Below, in pieces: positions 1 through 8,157 of a stretch of 11,303 nucleotides of DNA. Source of the DNA: an uncultured Bacilli bacterium (GTDB lineage Bacteria; Bacillota_I; Bacilli_A; ML615J-28; CAG-698). The DNA lies in contig CANQJU010000018.1 of the NCBI GenBank assembly GCA_947624315.1, forward strand, positions 1 through 11,303, read 5' to 3'. Positions within the stretch are counted from its first letter, which is position 1. Every line of letters begins with the position of its first letter. Position numbers and translations under genes: made by a program. The notes beneath the pieces were generated by a model. That model was given only the letters and a program-made list of their open reading frames with translations, was not told where the DNA came from and made no database searches.

Positions 1-22
1 ATTAAATAAATACTTATTAATA

Positions 23-67
23 TCAATGGAGTTCAATGGAGTTCAATGGAGTTCAATGGAGTTCAAT
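23..67. repeat. 10-bp tandem repeat upstream of glgB
   Basis: Four perfect head-to-tail copies of the 10-mer TCAATGGAGT (23-62) are followed by a partial fifth (63-67). The array sits directly upstream of the TATAAT boxes of the glycogen operon. The unit length is close to one turn of B-DNA, so every copy faces the same side of the helix. It could be a stacked regulator-binding array or a slippage-prone spacer; no known operator is recognised. The repeat itself is seen directly, but any role is inferred. Confidence 0.95.
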
Positions 68-86
68 ATATATTATAATATATAAT
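52..86 (+). promoter_or_regulatory. Probable promoter of the glycogen operon
   Basis: Two perfect -10 hexamers (TATAAT) lie at 74-79 and 81-86. No good -35 box stands at 16-18 bp; the best is TTCAAT at 52-57, inside the last repeat, matching TTGACA at three positions. Initiation from the second box near position 93 would give a leader of about 30 nt that still includes the glgB ribosome binding site. Because the region is very AT-rich, chance TATAAT matches are likely. The weak -35 suggests an activator or an alternative sigma factor may be needed. Confidence 0.45.
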
Positions 87-105
87 ACTTTAGTAAAATG
101 ATAAA

Positions 106-112
106 AAAGAGG
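106..112 (+). promoter_or_regulatory. Ribosome binding site that sets the glgB start
   Basis: AAAGAGG lies 9 nt before the ATG at 122. The earlier in-frame ATG at 98 has no Shine-Dalgarno sequence, and a transcript starting from the second TATAAT would begin almost on it. This favours the ATG at 122. Confidence 0.7.
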
Positions 113-121
113 TATAAACTA

Positions 122-1987
122 ATGAAGGATAATATATTTAATAGTTTTCATCATAGTTTTATTAGTAATGCTTATGAATATTTAGGATGTCATTATGAAA
201 AAAATAAAACTATTTTTCGGGTGTTTGCTCCTCATGCAACCTCCATTAGTGTTGTTGGGGATTTTAATAATTGGGATGACAAAGTTAATGTCATGAAAAG
301 AATCAGTGATGAAGGAGTATGGGAAGCGGAAGTTAATAATGCAAGAATATTTGATAATTACAAATATCAAATCACTTCCTTTAACAAAAGATTTTTAAAA
401 CAAGATCCATATGCCTATCACAATGAAACAAATGGAGGAACATCTTCTAAAGTTTATTCCTTAGATGGCTATAATTGGCAAGATAATGAGTGGATAGAAG
501 ATCGTAAAAATAAGAATATATATGATAAACCAATGAATATATATGAAGTTCACTTGGGATCATGGAAGCGTCATAAAAAAGGTTATGTTTTAAATTATCG
601 AGAGATTGCTGATAAGTTAATTCCATATGTTAAAAGGATGGGATTTACTCACATCGAAGTTTTGCCTTTAACGGAATATCCTTATGATGGCTCATGGGGT
701 TATCAAGTAAGTGGATATTTTAGTGTGACATCTAGATATGGAACACCTCATGATTTTATGTACTTTGTTGAAAAGGCTCATCAAAATAATTTAGGAATTA
801 TAATGGATTGGGTTCCTGCTCATTTTCCTAAAGATGATTTTGCTCTATATGAGTTTGATGGAACTTATTTATATGAAGATAGTGAACCAACCAAAATGGA
901 ACATAAGGGCTGGGGAACAAGAATTTTTGATTTTAAAAAGCCAGAAGTTAAATCTTTTTTGATATCAAGTGCTCGTTTCTTTTTGGAAAAATATCATATT
1001 GATGGTTTAAGAGTTGATGCTGTAGCCGCAATGATTTATTTGGATTATGATCGTGAAAAGTGGATTCCTAATTGCTTTGGTGGAAATTATAATTTAGAAG
1101 CTATTGATTTCTTAAAAGATTTAAATATTGAAATGTTTAAACATTTTCCTAATGTCTTAATGATTGCTGAGGAATCAACTGCTTTTCCTAAAGTTACTTA
1201 TCCTGTATATGAAGATGGATTAGGTTTTAATTATAAATGGAATATGGGATGGATGAATGATACTTTGTCATATATCAAAGTTGATCCTCTTTTTAGAAAG
1301 TATGATCATAATAAATTGACTTTTTCGATGACCTATGCTTTTAGTGAAAACTTTATTTTACCTATTTCTCACGATGAGGTTGTTCATGGAAAATGTTCAT
1401 TGCTTAGTAAAATGCCAGGAAGCTACGAAGAAAAATTTGCTAACCTGCGCGCTTTTTATGGATATATGATGACTCTACCCGGAAAGAAATTGCTTTTTAT
1501 GGGATGTGAGTTTGGACAATTTATTGAATGGAATTATAAACAAGAGCTTGATTGGTTATTATTAGATTATCCAAAGCATAAAGAAATTCAACGCTATGTC
1601 AAAGATTTAAATACTTTTTATTTAAAACATAGTTCTTTATTTGAAATCGAAAATTCATGGGATGGTTTCACATGGATTAATGCTGATGATAGCAATCATA
1701 ATTGTTTAAGCTATATAAGACGAAATCGTCAAAATAAGGAATTAATTGTTATTATTAACTTCTCAGGTGACATGCTTGTTAATTATCGCTTAGGAGTAAG
1801 AAAAGGTAGTTATAAAGAAGTATTTAATAGCGATTTATATAAATATGGTGGTGAAAATCATCAAAATATGATTTTGGTCAGTGAAAAAGTCAGTTGCAAT
1901 AATCAAAAAAATTCAATTGTTTTAAATATACCAAAATTATCAATAATTATTTTAAAAAAATGTCGAGGAGAGAAAAATATTAACTAA
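122..1987 (+). CDS. glgB: 1,4-alpha-glucan (glycogen) branching enzyme GlgB
   Basis: This cytoplasmic enzyme cuts alpha-1,4 glucan chains and rejoins them through alpha-1,6 links, creating glycogen branches. The ATG at 122 gives 621 residues; an in-frame ATG at 98 would add eight but lacks a ribosome binding site. A CBM48 module is visible near the N-terminus (FRVFAPHA from residue 32, GDFNNWD at 46-52), followed by a GH13 barrel. The catalytic residues are all present: nucleophile D299 in GLRVDAV, acid/base E350 in MIAEEST, and D418 in SHDEVVHG. Their spacing is nearly that of E. coli GlgB. The order CBM48, barrel and C-terminal beta domain is complete, but the extra N1 domain of the E. coli enzyme is absent. 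It is first in the operon, and its 3' end contains the glgC ribosome binding site. Confidence 0.97.
   Translation: MKDNIFNSFHHSFISNAYEYLGCHYEKNKTIFRVFAPHATSISVVGDFNNWDDKVNVMKRISDEGVWEAEVNNARIFDNYKYQITSFNKRFLKQDPYAYHNETNGGTSSKVYSLDGYNWQDNEWIEDRKNKNIYDKPMNIYEVHLGSWKRHKKGYVLNYREIADKLIPYVKRMGFTHIEVLPLTEYPYDGSWGYQVSGYFSVTSRYGTPHDFMYFVEKAHQNNLGIIMDWVPAHFPKDDFALYEFDGTYLYEDSEPTKMEHKGWGTRIFDFKKPEVKSFLISSARFFLEKYHIDGLRVDAVAAMIYLDYDREKWIPNCFGGNYNLEAIDFLKDLNIEMFKHFPNVLMIAEESTAFPKVTYPVYEDGLGFNYKWNMGWMNDTLSYIKVDPLFRKYDHNKLTFSMTYAFSENFILPISHDEVVHGKCSLLSKMPGSYEEKFANLRAFYGYMMTLPGKKLLFMGCEFGQFIEWNYKQELDWLLLDYPKHKEIQRYVKDLNTFYLKHSSLFEIENSWDGFTWINADDSNHNCLSYIRRNRQNKELIVIINFSGDMLVNYRLGVRKGSYKEVFNSDLYKYGGENHQNMILVSEKVSCNNQKNSIVLNIPKLSIIILKKCRGEKNIN
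1965..1972 (+). promoter_or_regulatory. glgC ribosome binding site inside the end of glgB
   Basis: GAGGAGAG is the only Shine-Dalgarno-like sequence upstream of glgC. It lies 25 nt before the first canonical start (GTG at 1998), which is too far, but the GGAG core is 6 nt before an in-frame ATA at 1977. That placement suggests translation may begin at 1977, overlapping the end of glgB. Confidence 0.6.
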
Positions 1988-1997
1988 AAAAGAATGT

Positions 1998-3167
1998 GTG
2001 GCAATGCTTTTGGCGGGAGGACAAGGAAGTAGACTATATGCACTTACAAGCAAAATAGCTAAACCCGCAGTTCGTTTTGGAGCCAAATATCGTATTATTG
2101 ATTTTCCTTTATCAAATTGTATTAATTCTAATATTGATACTGTTGGCGTTTTGACACAGTATCAACCATTAATTCTTAATGAATATATTGGAAATGGACA
2201 ACCTTGGGATTTGGATAGAACATTTGGAGGAGTTCATATTTTACCACCATACCAAGGAAAGAAAAGAACCGACTGGTATAAGGGAACAGCCAATGCTATC
2301 TATCAAAATATTGATTTTATGAAAAGATATAATCCTGAATATGTTTTAATATTATCAGGAGATCACATCTATAAAATGGATTATAGCAAAATGTTAGCTT
2401 TTCATAAAAGTAATAATGCGGAAGCAACTATTGCCGTTCTTGATGTACCATTAGAGGAAGCTAGTCGTTTTGGTATTATGAATACTGATGCTGATTATCG
2501 AATAAACGATTTTGAAGAAAAACCAGCAAAGCCTAAAAGCACAAAAGCTTCTATGGGAATTTATATTTTCAATGCTGAACTTTTATACAAATATTTAGAA
2601 GATGATGAGAATGATCCAAATTCAAAAAATGATTTTGGAAAGAATATAATTCCGAAGATGTTAAATGATGGCAGAAGAATGTTTGCCTACCCATTCAAAG
2701 GATATTGGAAGGATGTTGGAACAATTGATAGTTTATTAGAAGCCAATATGGATTTATTAAAAGATGAAAATTTGGATATCTTTAATAAAAACTGGAAAAT
2801 ATATTCTCGTAATGATCCTTTTCCTCCACAATTTATTTGTGATGGTGCTAAACTAGGCAATTCAATGGTTACAGTTGGATGTTATATTGAAGGTGAAGTT
2901 GTTAATTCTTTGCTTGCTAGCAATGTAAAAGTTGAAAAGGGTGCGGTAATTAGAGATAGTGTAATTTTTGAAAATACAATAATCAAAAAGGGAAGTGTAA
3001 TTAATCATAGTATTATTGCTAATGATGTTGTTGTTGAAGAAAATGCATGTATTGGAAGTAAAAAAGAAGAAGATAATAAAATATCTGTTGTTGGCGAAGG
3101 AATGGTTGTTAAGAAAAATCAAGTCATCGCTAGTGGTGAAATTGTTGAGAAAGTTGAGGAGGAATAA
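1998..3167 (+). CDS. glgC: Glucose-1-phosphate adenylyltransferase (ADP-glucose pyrophosphorylase) GlgC
   Basis: It makes ADP-glucose from ATP and glucose-1-phosphate, the committed step of bacterial glycogen synthesis. Counting from the GTG at 1998 (389 residues), the nucleotidyltransferase domain shows the LLAGGQGSRL loop, AKPAVRFG, the substrate region GTANAIYQN, catalytic D122 in SGDHIYKMD, and K175 in FEEKP matching the glucose-1-phosphate lysine. The C-terminal ~110 residues form a left-handed beta-helix of hexapeptide repeats. Family members usually have a few residues before the first strand (of the type KKECVAMLLAGG). Here these are encoded in frame from 1977, but only behind an ATA codon, so the start is uncertain; 1998 is the first canonical codon. 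The stop is 2 nt before glgD, the presumed regulatory partner. Confidence 0.95.
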   Translation: MAMLLAGGQGSRLYALTSKIAKPAVRFGAKYRIIDFPLSNCINSNIDTVGVLTQYQPLILNEYIGNGQPWDLDRTFGGVHILPPYQGKKRTDWYKGTANAIYQNIDFMKRYNPEYVLILSGDHIYKMDYSKMLAFHKSNNAEATIAVLDVPLEEASRFGIMNTDADYRINDFEEKPAKPKSTKASMGIYIFNAELLYKYLEDDENDPNSKNDFGKNIIPKMLNDGRRMFAYPFKGYWKDVGTIDSLLEANMDLLKDENLDIFNKNWKIYSRNDPFPPQFICDGAKLGNSMVTVGCYIEGEVVNSLLASNVKVEKGAVIRDSVIFENTIIKKGSVINHSIIANDVVVEENACIGSKKEEDNKISVVGEGMVVKKNQVIASGEIVEKVEEE

Positions 3168-3169
3168 AG

Positions 3170-4282
3170 ATGTCAATATTAGGATTAATTTTTTCAAATA
3201 TTCATAATCGTGAAATATTTGAAGTTACCAAATATCGTACGATAGCATCTGCTCCCATTGGGGGAAGATATCGTTTAATTGATTTTCCTTTATCAAATAT
3301 GGTAAATGCGGGAGTTACTCAAGTAGGAGTAATAACTAAAAACAACTATCAATCATTGATGGATCATGTAGGTTCAGGTAAAGAGTGGGATTTAGCTCGA
3401 AAAAATGGCGGTTTGGTCATTTTACCACCATATGTATTAAATGATGAAGTTTATAATACCAGATTAGAAGCTATTAAAAGCATTAGCAGTTTTATCAATC
3501 ATTCTAAAGCTGAATATGTTTTAATGACAGATTGTTATCATATATGTAATATAGATTATAGTGATTTATTAAAAAAACATTTACAAAAAGATGCAGATAT
3601 AACTTGTGTTTATCGAAAGTGTCAAGATAAAAATGAAAGTAATTTACCAGCTAACGCTTTTGTTTTAGATGAAAATGAAAGAGTTGTGGAAATGAATTTA
3701 GTTGATGAAGTTAAAGTTGGTTGGAACTTAAGCGTTGATATTTGGATTATGAAAAGGGATTTGTTACAAACACTAATTATGGAATCAATTAATACTAATT
3801 ATCATAGTTTTAATCGTGACATTTTGAGCAAAAATTTAAAAAATCTTAAAGTATTTGGATATAAATTTGATGGCTACTTTGGTAACATTTGCAATTTGAA
3901 ATCATATTTTGATGTAAATATGGATTTATTAAATAATGATGTTCGTAATGAATTATTTAATATTCCTAATCGTTCTATTTATACCAAAATAAGAGATTCT
4001 GCTCCAACAATCTATGGAGAAGATGCTAAGGTTAGCAATTCTTTAATTGCTGATGGATGTGTTATTGAAGGCAGTGTATCTAATTCTATTATATTTAGGG
4101 GAACAAAAATTAAAAAGGGTTGTGTAATTGAAAATTCAATTTTGATGCAAGATACAGTTGTATATGAAAATATTCATTTGCAAAATGTTATAACAGATAA
4201 AAATGTACAAATAAAAACTAAAAAGGAACTATGTGGTTCTGAAGAATATCCAGTATATGTTAAAAAGAATGGAGTGCTTTAA
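3170..4282 (+). CDS. glgD: GlgD, ADP-glucose pyrophosphorylase regulatory-type subunit
   Basis: This is a GlgC paralogue of 370 residues, the form found beside glgC in many Bacillota. In studied cases GlgD is poorly active alone and raises GlgC activity in a hetero-oligomer. The shared fold is clear: GGRYRLIDFPLSN, the ILPPY segment and C-terminal hexapeptide repeats from about residue 280. The catalytic features are gone. The GGxGxRL nucleotide loop is missing from the N-terminus, and the segment matching the GlgC catalytic aspartate reads TDCYHICNID, which puts Y123 in its place. It starts 2 nt after glgC behind a strong GAGGAGG (3156-3162), and its stop overlaps the glgA start by one base, so coupled expression is likely. 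Confidence 0.93.
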   Translation: MSILGLIFSNIHNREIFEVTKYRTIASAPIGGRYRLIDFPLSNMVNAGVTQVGVITKNNYQSLMDHVGSGKEWDLARKNGGLVILPPYVLNDEVYNTRLEAIKSISSFINHSKAEYVLMTDCYHICNIDYSDLLKKHLQKDADITCVYRKCQDKNESNLPANAFVLDENERVVEMNLVDEVKVGWNLSVDIWIMKRDLLQTLIMESINTNYHSFNRDILSKNLKNLKVFGYKFDGYFGNICNLKSYFDVNMDLLNNDVRNELFNIPNRSIYTKIRDSAPTIYGEDAKVSNSLIADGCVIEGSVSNSIIFRGTKIKKGCVIENSILMQDTVVYENIHLQNVITDKNVQIKTKKELCGSEEYPVYVKKNGVL

Positions 4283-5715
4283 TGAAAACTAAAAATATAT
4301 TATACGTTGCTTCTGAATGTAAAGGGTTTGCGGTTACTGGTGGATTAGCTGAGGTTGCTGGAAGTTTACCTCAAGCTATAATGAAAGCTAATAAGGAATA
4401 TAAAGTCAAAGTTTTAATGCCTTTATATAAAAGAATAAATGAACAATATGGAAAAAAATTAAAATTTGTTGCTGCCACAACCGTTGTTTTAGCTTGGCGT
4501 AATCTTTATTGTGGAATTTTCACAATGAAAAAAGATAATGTTGAATATTATTTTGTTGATAATAAATATTATTTTGATCGTGATAATATTTATGGCTATT
4601 ATGATGATGGCGAACGCTTTGCTTTCTTTTCTAAAAGTGTTTTTGCAGCTATGGATATTATGAAATTCTATCCTGATGTTATTCATACAAATGATTGGCA
4701 CACAGCGTTAGTAAATGTATACTTAGATATCCTTTATAAAAAGCAAGGATATTTAATGGATATTAAATCTGTTTTTACTATTCATAATATTGAGTATCAA
4801 GGAGTATATGGCTTAGATTTTATTGAAAATGTCATTGGCATTGATAGCAAATATAATGATATTTTAGAATATAATGGATTAGTCAATTTAGTTAAAGGGG
4901 CAATTGTATGCAGTGATTTAGTTACTACAGTATCTCCACGCTATGCCCGTGAAATCTCAACTGCATCATTTGCTTGTGGCCTTGAGCATATCATTCGCAT
5001 AAATAATGATAAAGTTTTAGGAATTATTAATGGAATTGATGTTGATGCTTATAACCCTGAAACTGATAAAGCTATTAGTTATAACTATAATAGCCTTGAT
5101 ACATCTAAGAAATCTTTAAATAAATTAGCTTTACAAAGAGAATTAGGATTAGAAGAGAATAAAGACAAATGTATGATAGGAGTTATTTCTCGTTTAGTTT
5201 CTCATAAAGGAATGGATTTATTAATTGAAAAGTTTTCCGAATTAATGAAAGAAGATATTCAATTAGTTATTTTAGGAACGGGAGATGAATATTATCAAAA
5301 TAAGTTTTTAGAGTTTGGATGGAATTATCGTCACAAGGTGCGTACGATTATTAATTTTGATAGCAATTTATCACATCGTATTTATGCTGCTTGTGACTTA
5401 TTCTTGATGCCATCAAAAATGGAACCATGTGGATTAAGTCAAATGATTGCTTGTCGTTATGGAGCTGTGCCAATTGTTAGAGGTACAGGTGGCTTATATG
5501 ATTCTATCAATAACTATGAAAATGGTAGTGGAAATGGTTTTGTTTTTAAAGATTTTGATGGTAATCAAATGTTAGATAAAATAAAATATGCAATTTATGT
5601 ATATAATAATAAGGAAGAATACCAAAATCTACAAAAAGTAGCTATGGAGACTGATTTTAGTTGGAATTCATCAGCTGAAAAATATATAAACATGTATAAA
5701 ATGTTAGACAAATAA
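4282..5715 (+). CDS. glgA: Glycogen synthase GlgA (GT5, ADP-glucose dependent)
   Basis: It transfers glucose from ADP-glucose to the non-reducing end of a growing alpha-1,4 glucan. The 477 residues match the usual family length. The N-terminal GT-B half carries VTGGLAEVAGSLP and HTNDWHTAL. The C-terminal half carries NGIDVDAYNP, ISRLVSHKG (R304, K309) and E381 in SKMEPCGLSQ, the conserved active-site region. One position is unusual: the lysine of the classical KTGGL or KSGGL motif, implicated in ADP-glucose binding in E. coli GlgA, is V18 here. The ATG overlaps the glgD stop (TAATG), with GGAG at 4271-4274 and a 7-nt spacer. Confidence 0.96.
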   Translation: MKTKNILYVASECKGFAVTGGLAEVAGSLPQAIMKANKEYKVKVLMPLYKRINEQYGKKLKFVAATTVVLAWRNLYCGIFTMKKDNVEYYFVDNKYYFDRDNIYGYYDDGERFAFFSKSVFAAMDIMKFYPDVIHTNDWHTALVNVYLDILYKKQGYLMDIKSVFTIHNIEYQGVYGLDFIENVIGIDSKYNDILEYNGLVNLVKGAIVCSDLVTTVSPRYAREISTASFACGLEHIIRINNDKVLGIINGIDVDAYNPETDKAISYNYNSLDTSKKSLNKLALQRELGLEENKDKCMIGVISRLVSHKGMDLLIEKFSELMKEDIQLVILGTGDEYYQNKFLEFGWNYRHKVRTIINFDSNLSHRIYAACDLFLMPSKMEPCGLSQMIACRYGAVPIVRGTGGLYDSINNYENGSGNGFVFKDFDGNQMLDKIKYAIYVYNNKEEYQNLQKVAMETDFSWNSSAEKYINMYKMLDK

Positions 5716-5719
5716 CATA

Positions 5720-5726
5720 AAGGAGA
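5720..5726 (+). promoter_or_regulatory. Ribosome binding site that sets the glgP start
   Basis: AAGGAGA lies directly against the in-frame GTG at 5727, which is too close for initiation, and about 10 nt before the ATG at 5736. The ATG is therefore the likely start. Confidence 0.7.
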
Positions 5727-5735
5727 GTGATTGAA

Positions 5736-8156
5736 ATGGAGCAGTTAAATAATCCTCAAAACATAAAGAATATGTTAGAGGACAATTTATCAAAGCTTTT
5801 TGGTATACAAGGTAGTGAGGCTAATGCTGAGCAGTTTTATAAGGCTGCCGCTACCACAATCAATGATATTTTAAGAAAGAAAAGAAGAGAGTTTGATGCT
5901 AAAGTTAAAGCTAACAAAGCTAAAAGAGTTTATTACTTAGCTATGGAATTTTTAATGGGAAGATCATTAAAAAACAATCTATATAACTTAGGTATGACTG
6001 ATGCTTTTGAAAAAGTTTTATCTGAATATGGTTTTACTTTAGAAGATCTATATGACAAAGAACCGGATGCTGGACTTGGCAATGGTGGTTTAGGCCGACT
6101 TGGCGCTTGTTACTTAGATTCTTTAGCTAGTCAAAATTATCCTGCTTTAGGCTTTTCTTTAAGATATGAATATGGTTTATTTAAACAAAAAATAGTTGAT
6201 GGTTATCAAACTGAATTACCTGATGTATGGTTACCAGGTGGAGAAGTTTGGTTAACTATGAGAACAGATAAAATTGAAACCGTTAAATTTGGTGGATATG
6301 TTGAAGAAAAATTTATTGGTGGAAAAACTGTTTATGAATATCATGATTATCAAGAAGTAGAAGCTGTTCCATATGATATGATGGTTTCTGGAGCCAATAG
6401 TGAAGCTATCAGTGTCTTGAGATTGTGGCGAAGTCGTAATATTCGTAATTTTGATATTAATTCTTTCAATCAAGGCGATTACTTAAAAGCTATGAAAGAT
6501 TATAATGATGCCGATTTGATTTCTAAAATATTGTATCCTTCTGATGATCATTATGAAGGCAAAGCTTTAAGAATTAAGCAACAATACTTTTTAGTAAGTG
6601 CATCTATTCAAAGTATTATCAAAAACCATATTAAATATTATGGTGATATTAAATCATTACCTAAATATGCCGCAATTCATATTAATGATACGCATCCAGC
6701 TCTATGTATTCCTGAGCTAATGAGAATTTTAATGGATGATTTTAATATTAGTTTTGATGAAGCATGGAAAATGGTCAAAAAGACAGTTGCATATACTAAC
6801 CATACTGTAATGGCTGAAGCCTTAGAAAAGTGGTCAGAAGAACTAATAATGAAATTGTTGCCAAGAATATACATTATTATAAAGCAAATAAATCGTCGCT
6901 TTATTGAGGAAACAAAATGTAGTGGCGTTAGTGAAGATGAAATTAATTCCCTTGCTATTATTGGTTACAATCAAATAAGAATGGCTAATATGAGCGTTAT
7001 TGCTTCTCATACTGTTAATGGTGTAAGTGGGTTACATAGTGAAATTATCAAAAATAGTATTTTTAATGGATATTATAAGTTGACACCGGAAAAGTTTACT
7101 AATGTTACTAATGGTATTGCTTATCGTAGATGGTTGTGTCAATCTAATCCAGAATTAGCTAAATTGTTAGATGAGAAGATTGGAGTAGAATATCGCCATG
7201 ATGCTTCTAAATTAATTGACTTAATGAAATACATTGATGATGATGAAGTTTTACAACGCTTAGAAGAAATTAAACATCACAATAAGTGTGAGTTTGCTAA
7301 ATATTTATATAAGAAAACAGGAATAGCTGTTGATCCTAATACTCGCTTTGATGTTCAAGTTAAAAGATTGCACGAGTATAAGAGACAACTATTGAATGCT
7401 TTAAAGATAATTGCTTTATTCATTCAATTAGAAGAAAATCCAGAAATGGAAATGACTCCTCAAACATTTATTTTTGGAGCCAAAGCTGCCCCAACATATT
7501 ATGTGGCAAAAGATATTATTAAATTAATTTGTAGCATTTCTAGTGAAATAAGTAGAAGACCAAAAATGCAAGAAAAATTAAATGTTGTGTTTGTTGAAGA
7601 CTACAATGTTACTGCTGCCGAGATTTTAATTCCGGCTTCAGAAATAAGTGAACAAATATCTCTTGCTGGAAAAGAAGCTAGTGGAACAAGTAATATGAAA
7701 TTCATGATCAATGGTGCTATTACTTTGGGAACATTAGATGGAGCTAATGTTGAGATAAGTGAAGAAGTAGGAGATGAAAATATTGTTATTTTCGGAATGA
7801 AGTCTGAAGAGGTTAATGATTTATGGAGCAAAGGTTATAGCGCTTCTCGTTTATATGAAGAAAATCCTCTACTTCGCAAAGTTTTAGATCGTTTAGATGT
7901 TGGTTTTAATGGTCAATCATTCTATCATATTAAAAAATATTTGTTAAGCAACTATCCAATTGCTGATCCATTCATGTGTTTAGCCGATTTTAGCGATTAT
8001 ATGAGAGCATATCATGAAATGGATAGAATGTATAAAGATAGACGTCGTTGGAATCAAATGTCTTTAGTTAATATTGCTCATGCTGGAGTATTCTCTGCTG
8101 ATAGAGCAATTAAAGAATATGCTGAAAAAATATGGGGTATAAAACCTATTGAATAA
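5736..8156 (+). CDS. glgP: Glycogen/starch/maltodextrin phosphorylase GlgP (GT35)
   Basis: It releases glucose-1-phosphate from the ends of alpha-1,4 glucans using phosphate, with pyridoxal phosphate as cofactor. The ATG at 5736 gives 806 residues, normal for the family. Landmarks in order are YLAMEFLMGR near the N-terminus, LGNGGLGRLGACYLDS from residue 114, HINDTHPAL, the RFDVQVKRLHEYKRQ segment, and EASGTSNMKF with K655 as the expected pyridoxal-phosphate lysine, followed by GTLDGANVEI. No domain is missing. It lies 20 nt after glgA and 1 nt before the GH13 gene. Being co-transcribed with the synthesis genes, flux is presumably set by enzyme regulation rather than by separate transcription. 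Confidence 0.97.
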   Translation: MEQLNNPQNIKNMLEDNLSKLFGIQGSEANAEQFYKAAATTINDILRKKRREFDAKVKANKAKRVYYLAMEFLMGRSLKNNLYNLGMTDAFEKVLSEYGFTLEDLYDKEPDAGLGNGGLGRLGACYLDSLASQNYPALGFSLRYEYGLFKQKIVDGYQTELPDVWLPGGEVWLTMRTDKIETVKFGGYVEEKFIGGKTVYEYHDYQEVEAVPYDMMVSGANSEAISVLRLWRSRNIRNFDINSFNQGDYLKAMKDYNDADLISKILYPSDDHYEGKALRIKQQYFLVSASIQSIIKNHIKYYGDIKSLPKYAAIHINDTHPALCIPELMRILMDDFNISFDEAWKMVKKTVAYTNHTVMAEALEKWSEELIMKLLPRIYIIIKQINRRFIEETKCSGVSEDEINSLAIIGYNQIRMANMSVIASHTVNGVSGLHSEIIKNSIFNGYYKLTPEKFTNVTNGIAYRRWLCQSNPELAKLLDEKIGVEYRHDASKLIDLMKYIDDDEVLQRLEEIKHHNKCEFAKYLYKKTGIAVDPNTRFDVQVKRLHEYKRQLLNALKIIALFIQLEENPEMEMTPQTFIFGAKAAPTYYVAKDIIKLICSISSEISRRPKMQEKLNVVFVEDYNVTAAEILIPASEISEQISLAGKEASGTSNMKFMINGAITLGTLDGANVEISEEVGDENIVIFGMKSEEVNDLWSKGYSASRLYEENPLLRKVLDRLDVGFNGQSFYHIKKYLLSNYPIADPFMCLADFSDYMRAYHEMDRMYKDRRRWNQMSLVNIAHAGVFSADRAIKEYAEKIWGIKPIE

Positions 8157-8157
8157 T

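Noticed and set aside
23..67. CRISPR array
   Set aside because: The units are 10 bp with no spacers between them, so this is a simple tandem repeat.
26..85. A 19-codon reading frame running through the 10-bp repeats
   Set aside because: It has no ribosome binding site, its codons come only from the repeat, and it ends in the promoter-like region. Non-coding repeat is simpler.
1..97. Riboswitch or structured leader before glgB
   Set aside because: The probable leader is only about 30 nt, and no conserved aptamer or attenuator hairpin is visible.
98..121. ATG at 98 as the glgB start
   Set aside because: There is no Shine-Dalgarno before it, it lies close behind the TATAAT boxes, and the ATG at 122 has GAGG at the right distance.
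2862..3197. Antisense 111-codon frame over the end of glgC
   Set aside because: It mirrors the beta-helix repeat codons of glgC, has no recognisable domain, and lies opposite a confident gene.
3016..3207. Plus-strand 63-codon frame across the glgC/glgD junction
   Set aside because: It is an out-of-frame shadow with low-complexity Lys/Leu content and overlaps two confident genes.
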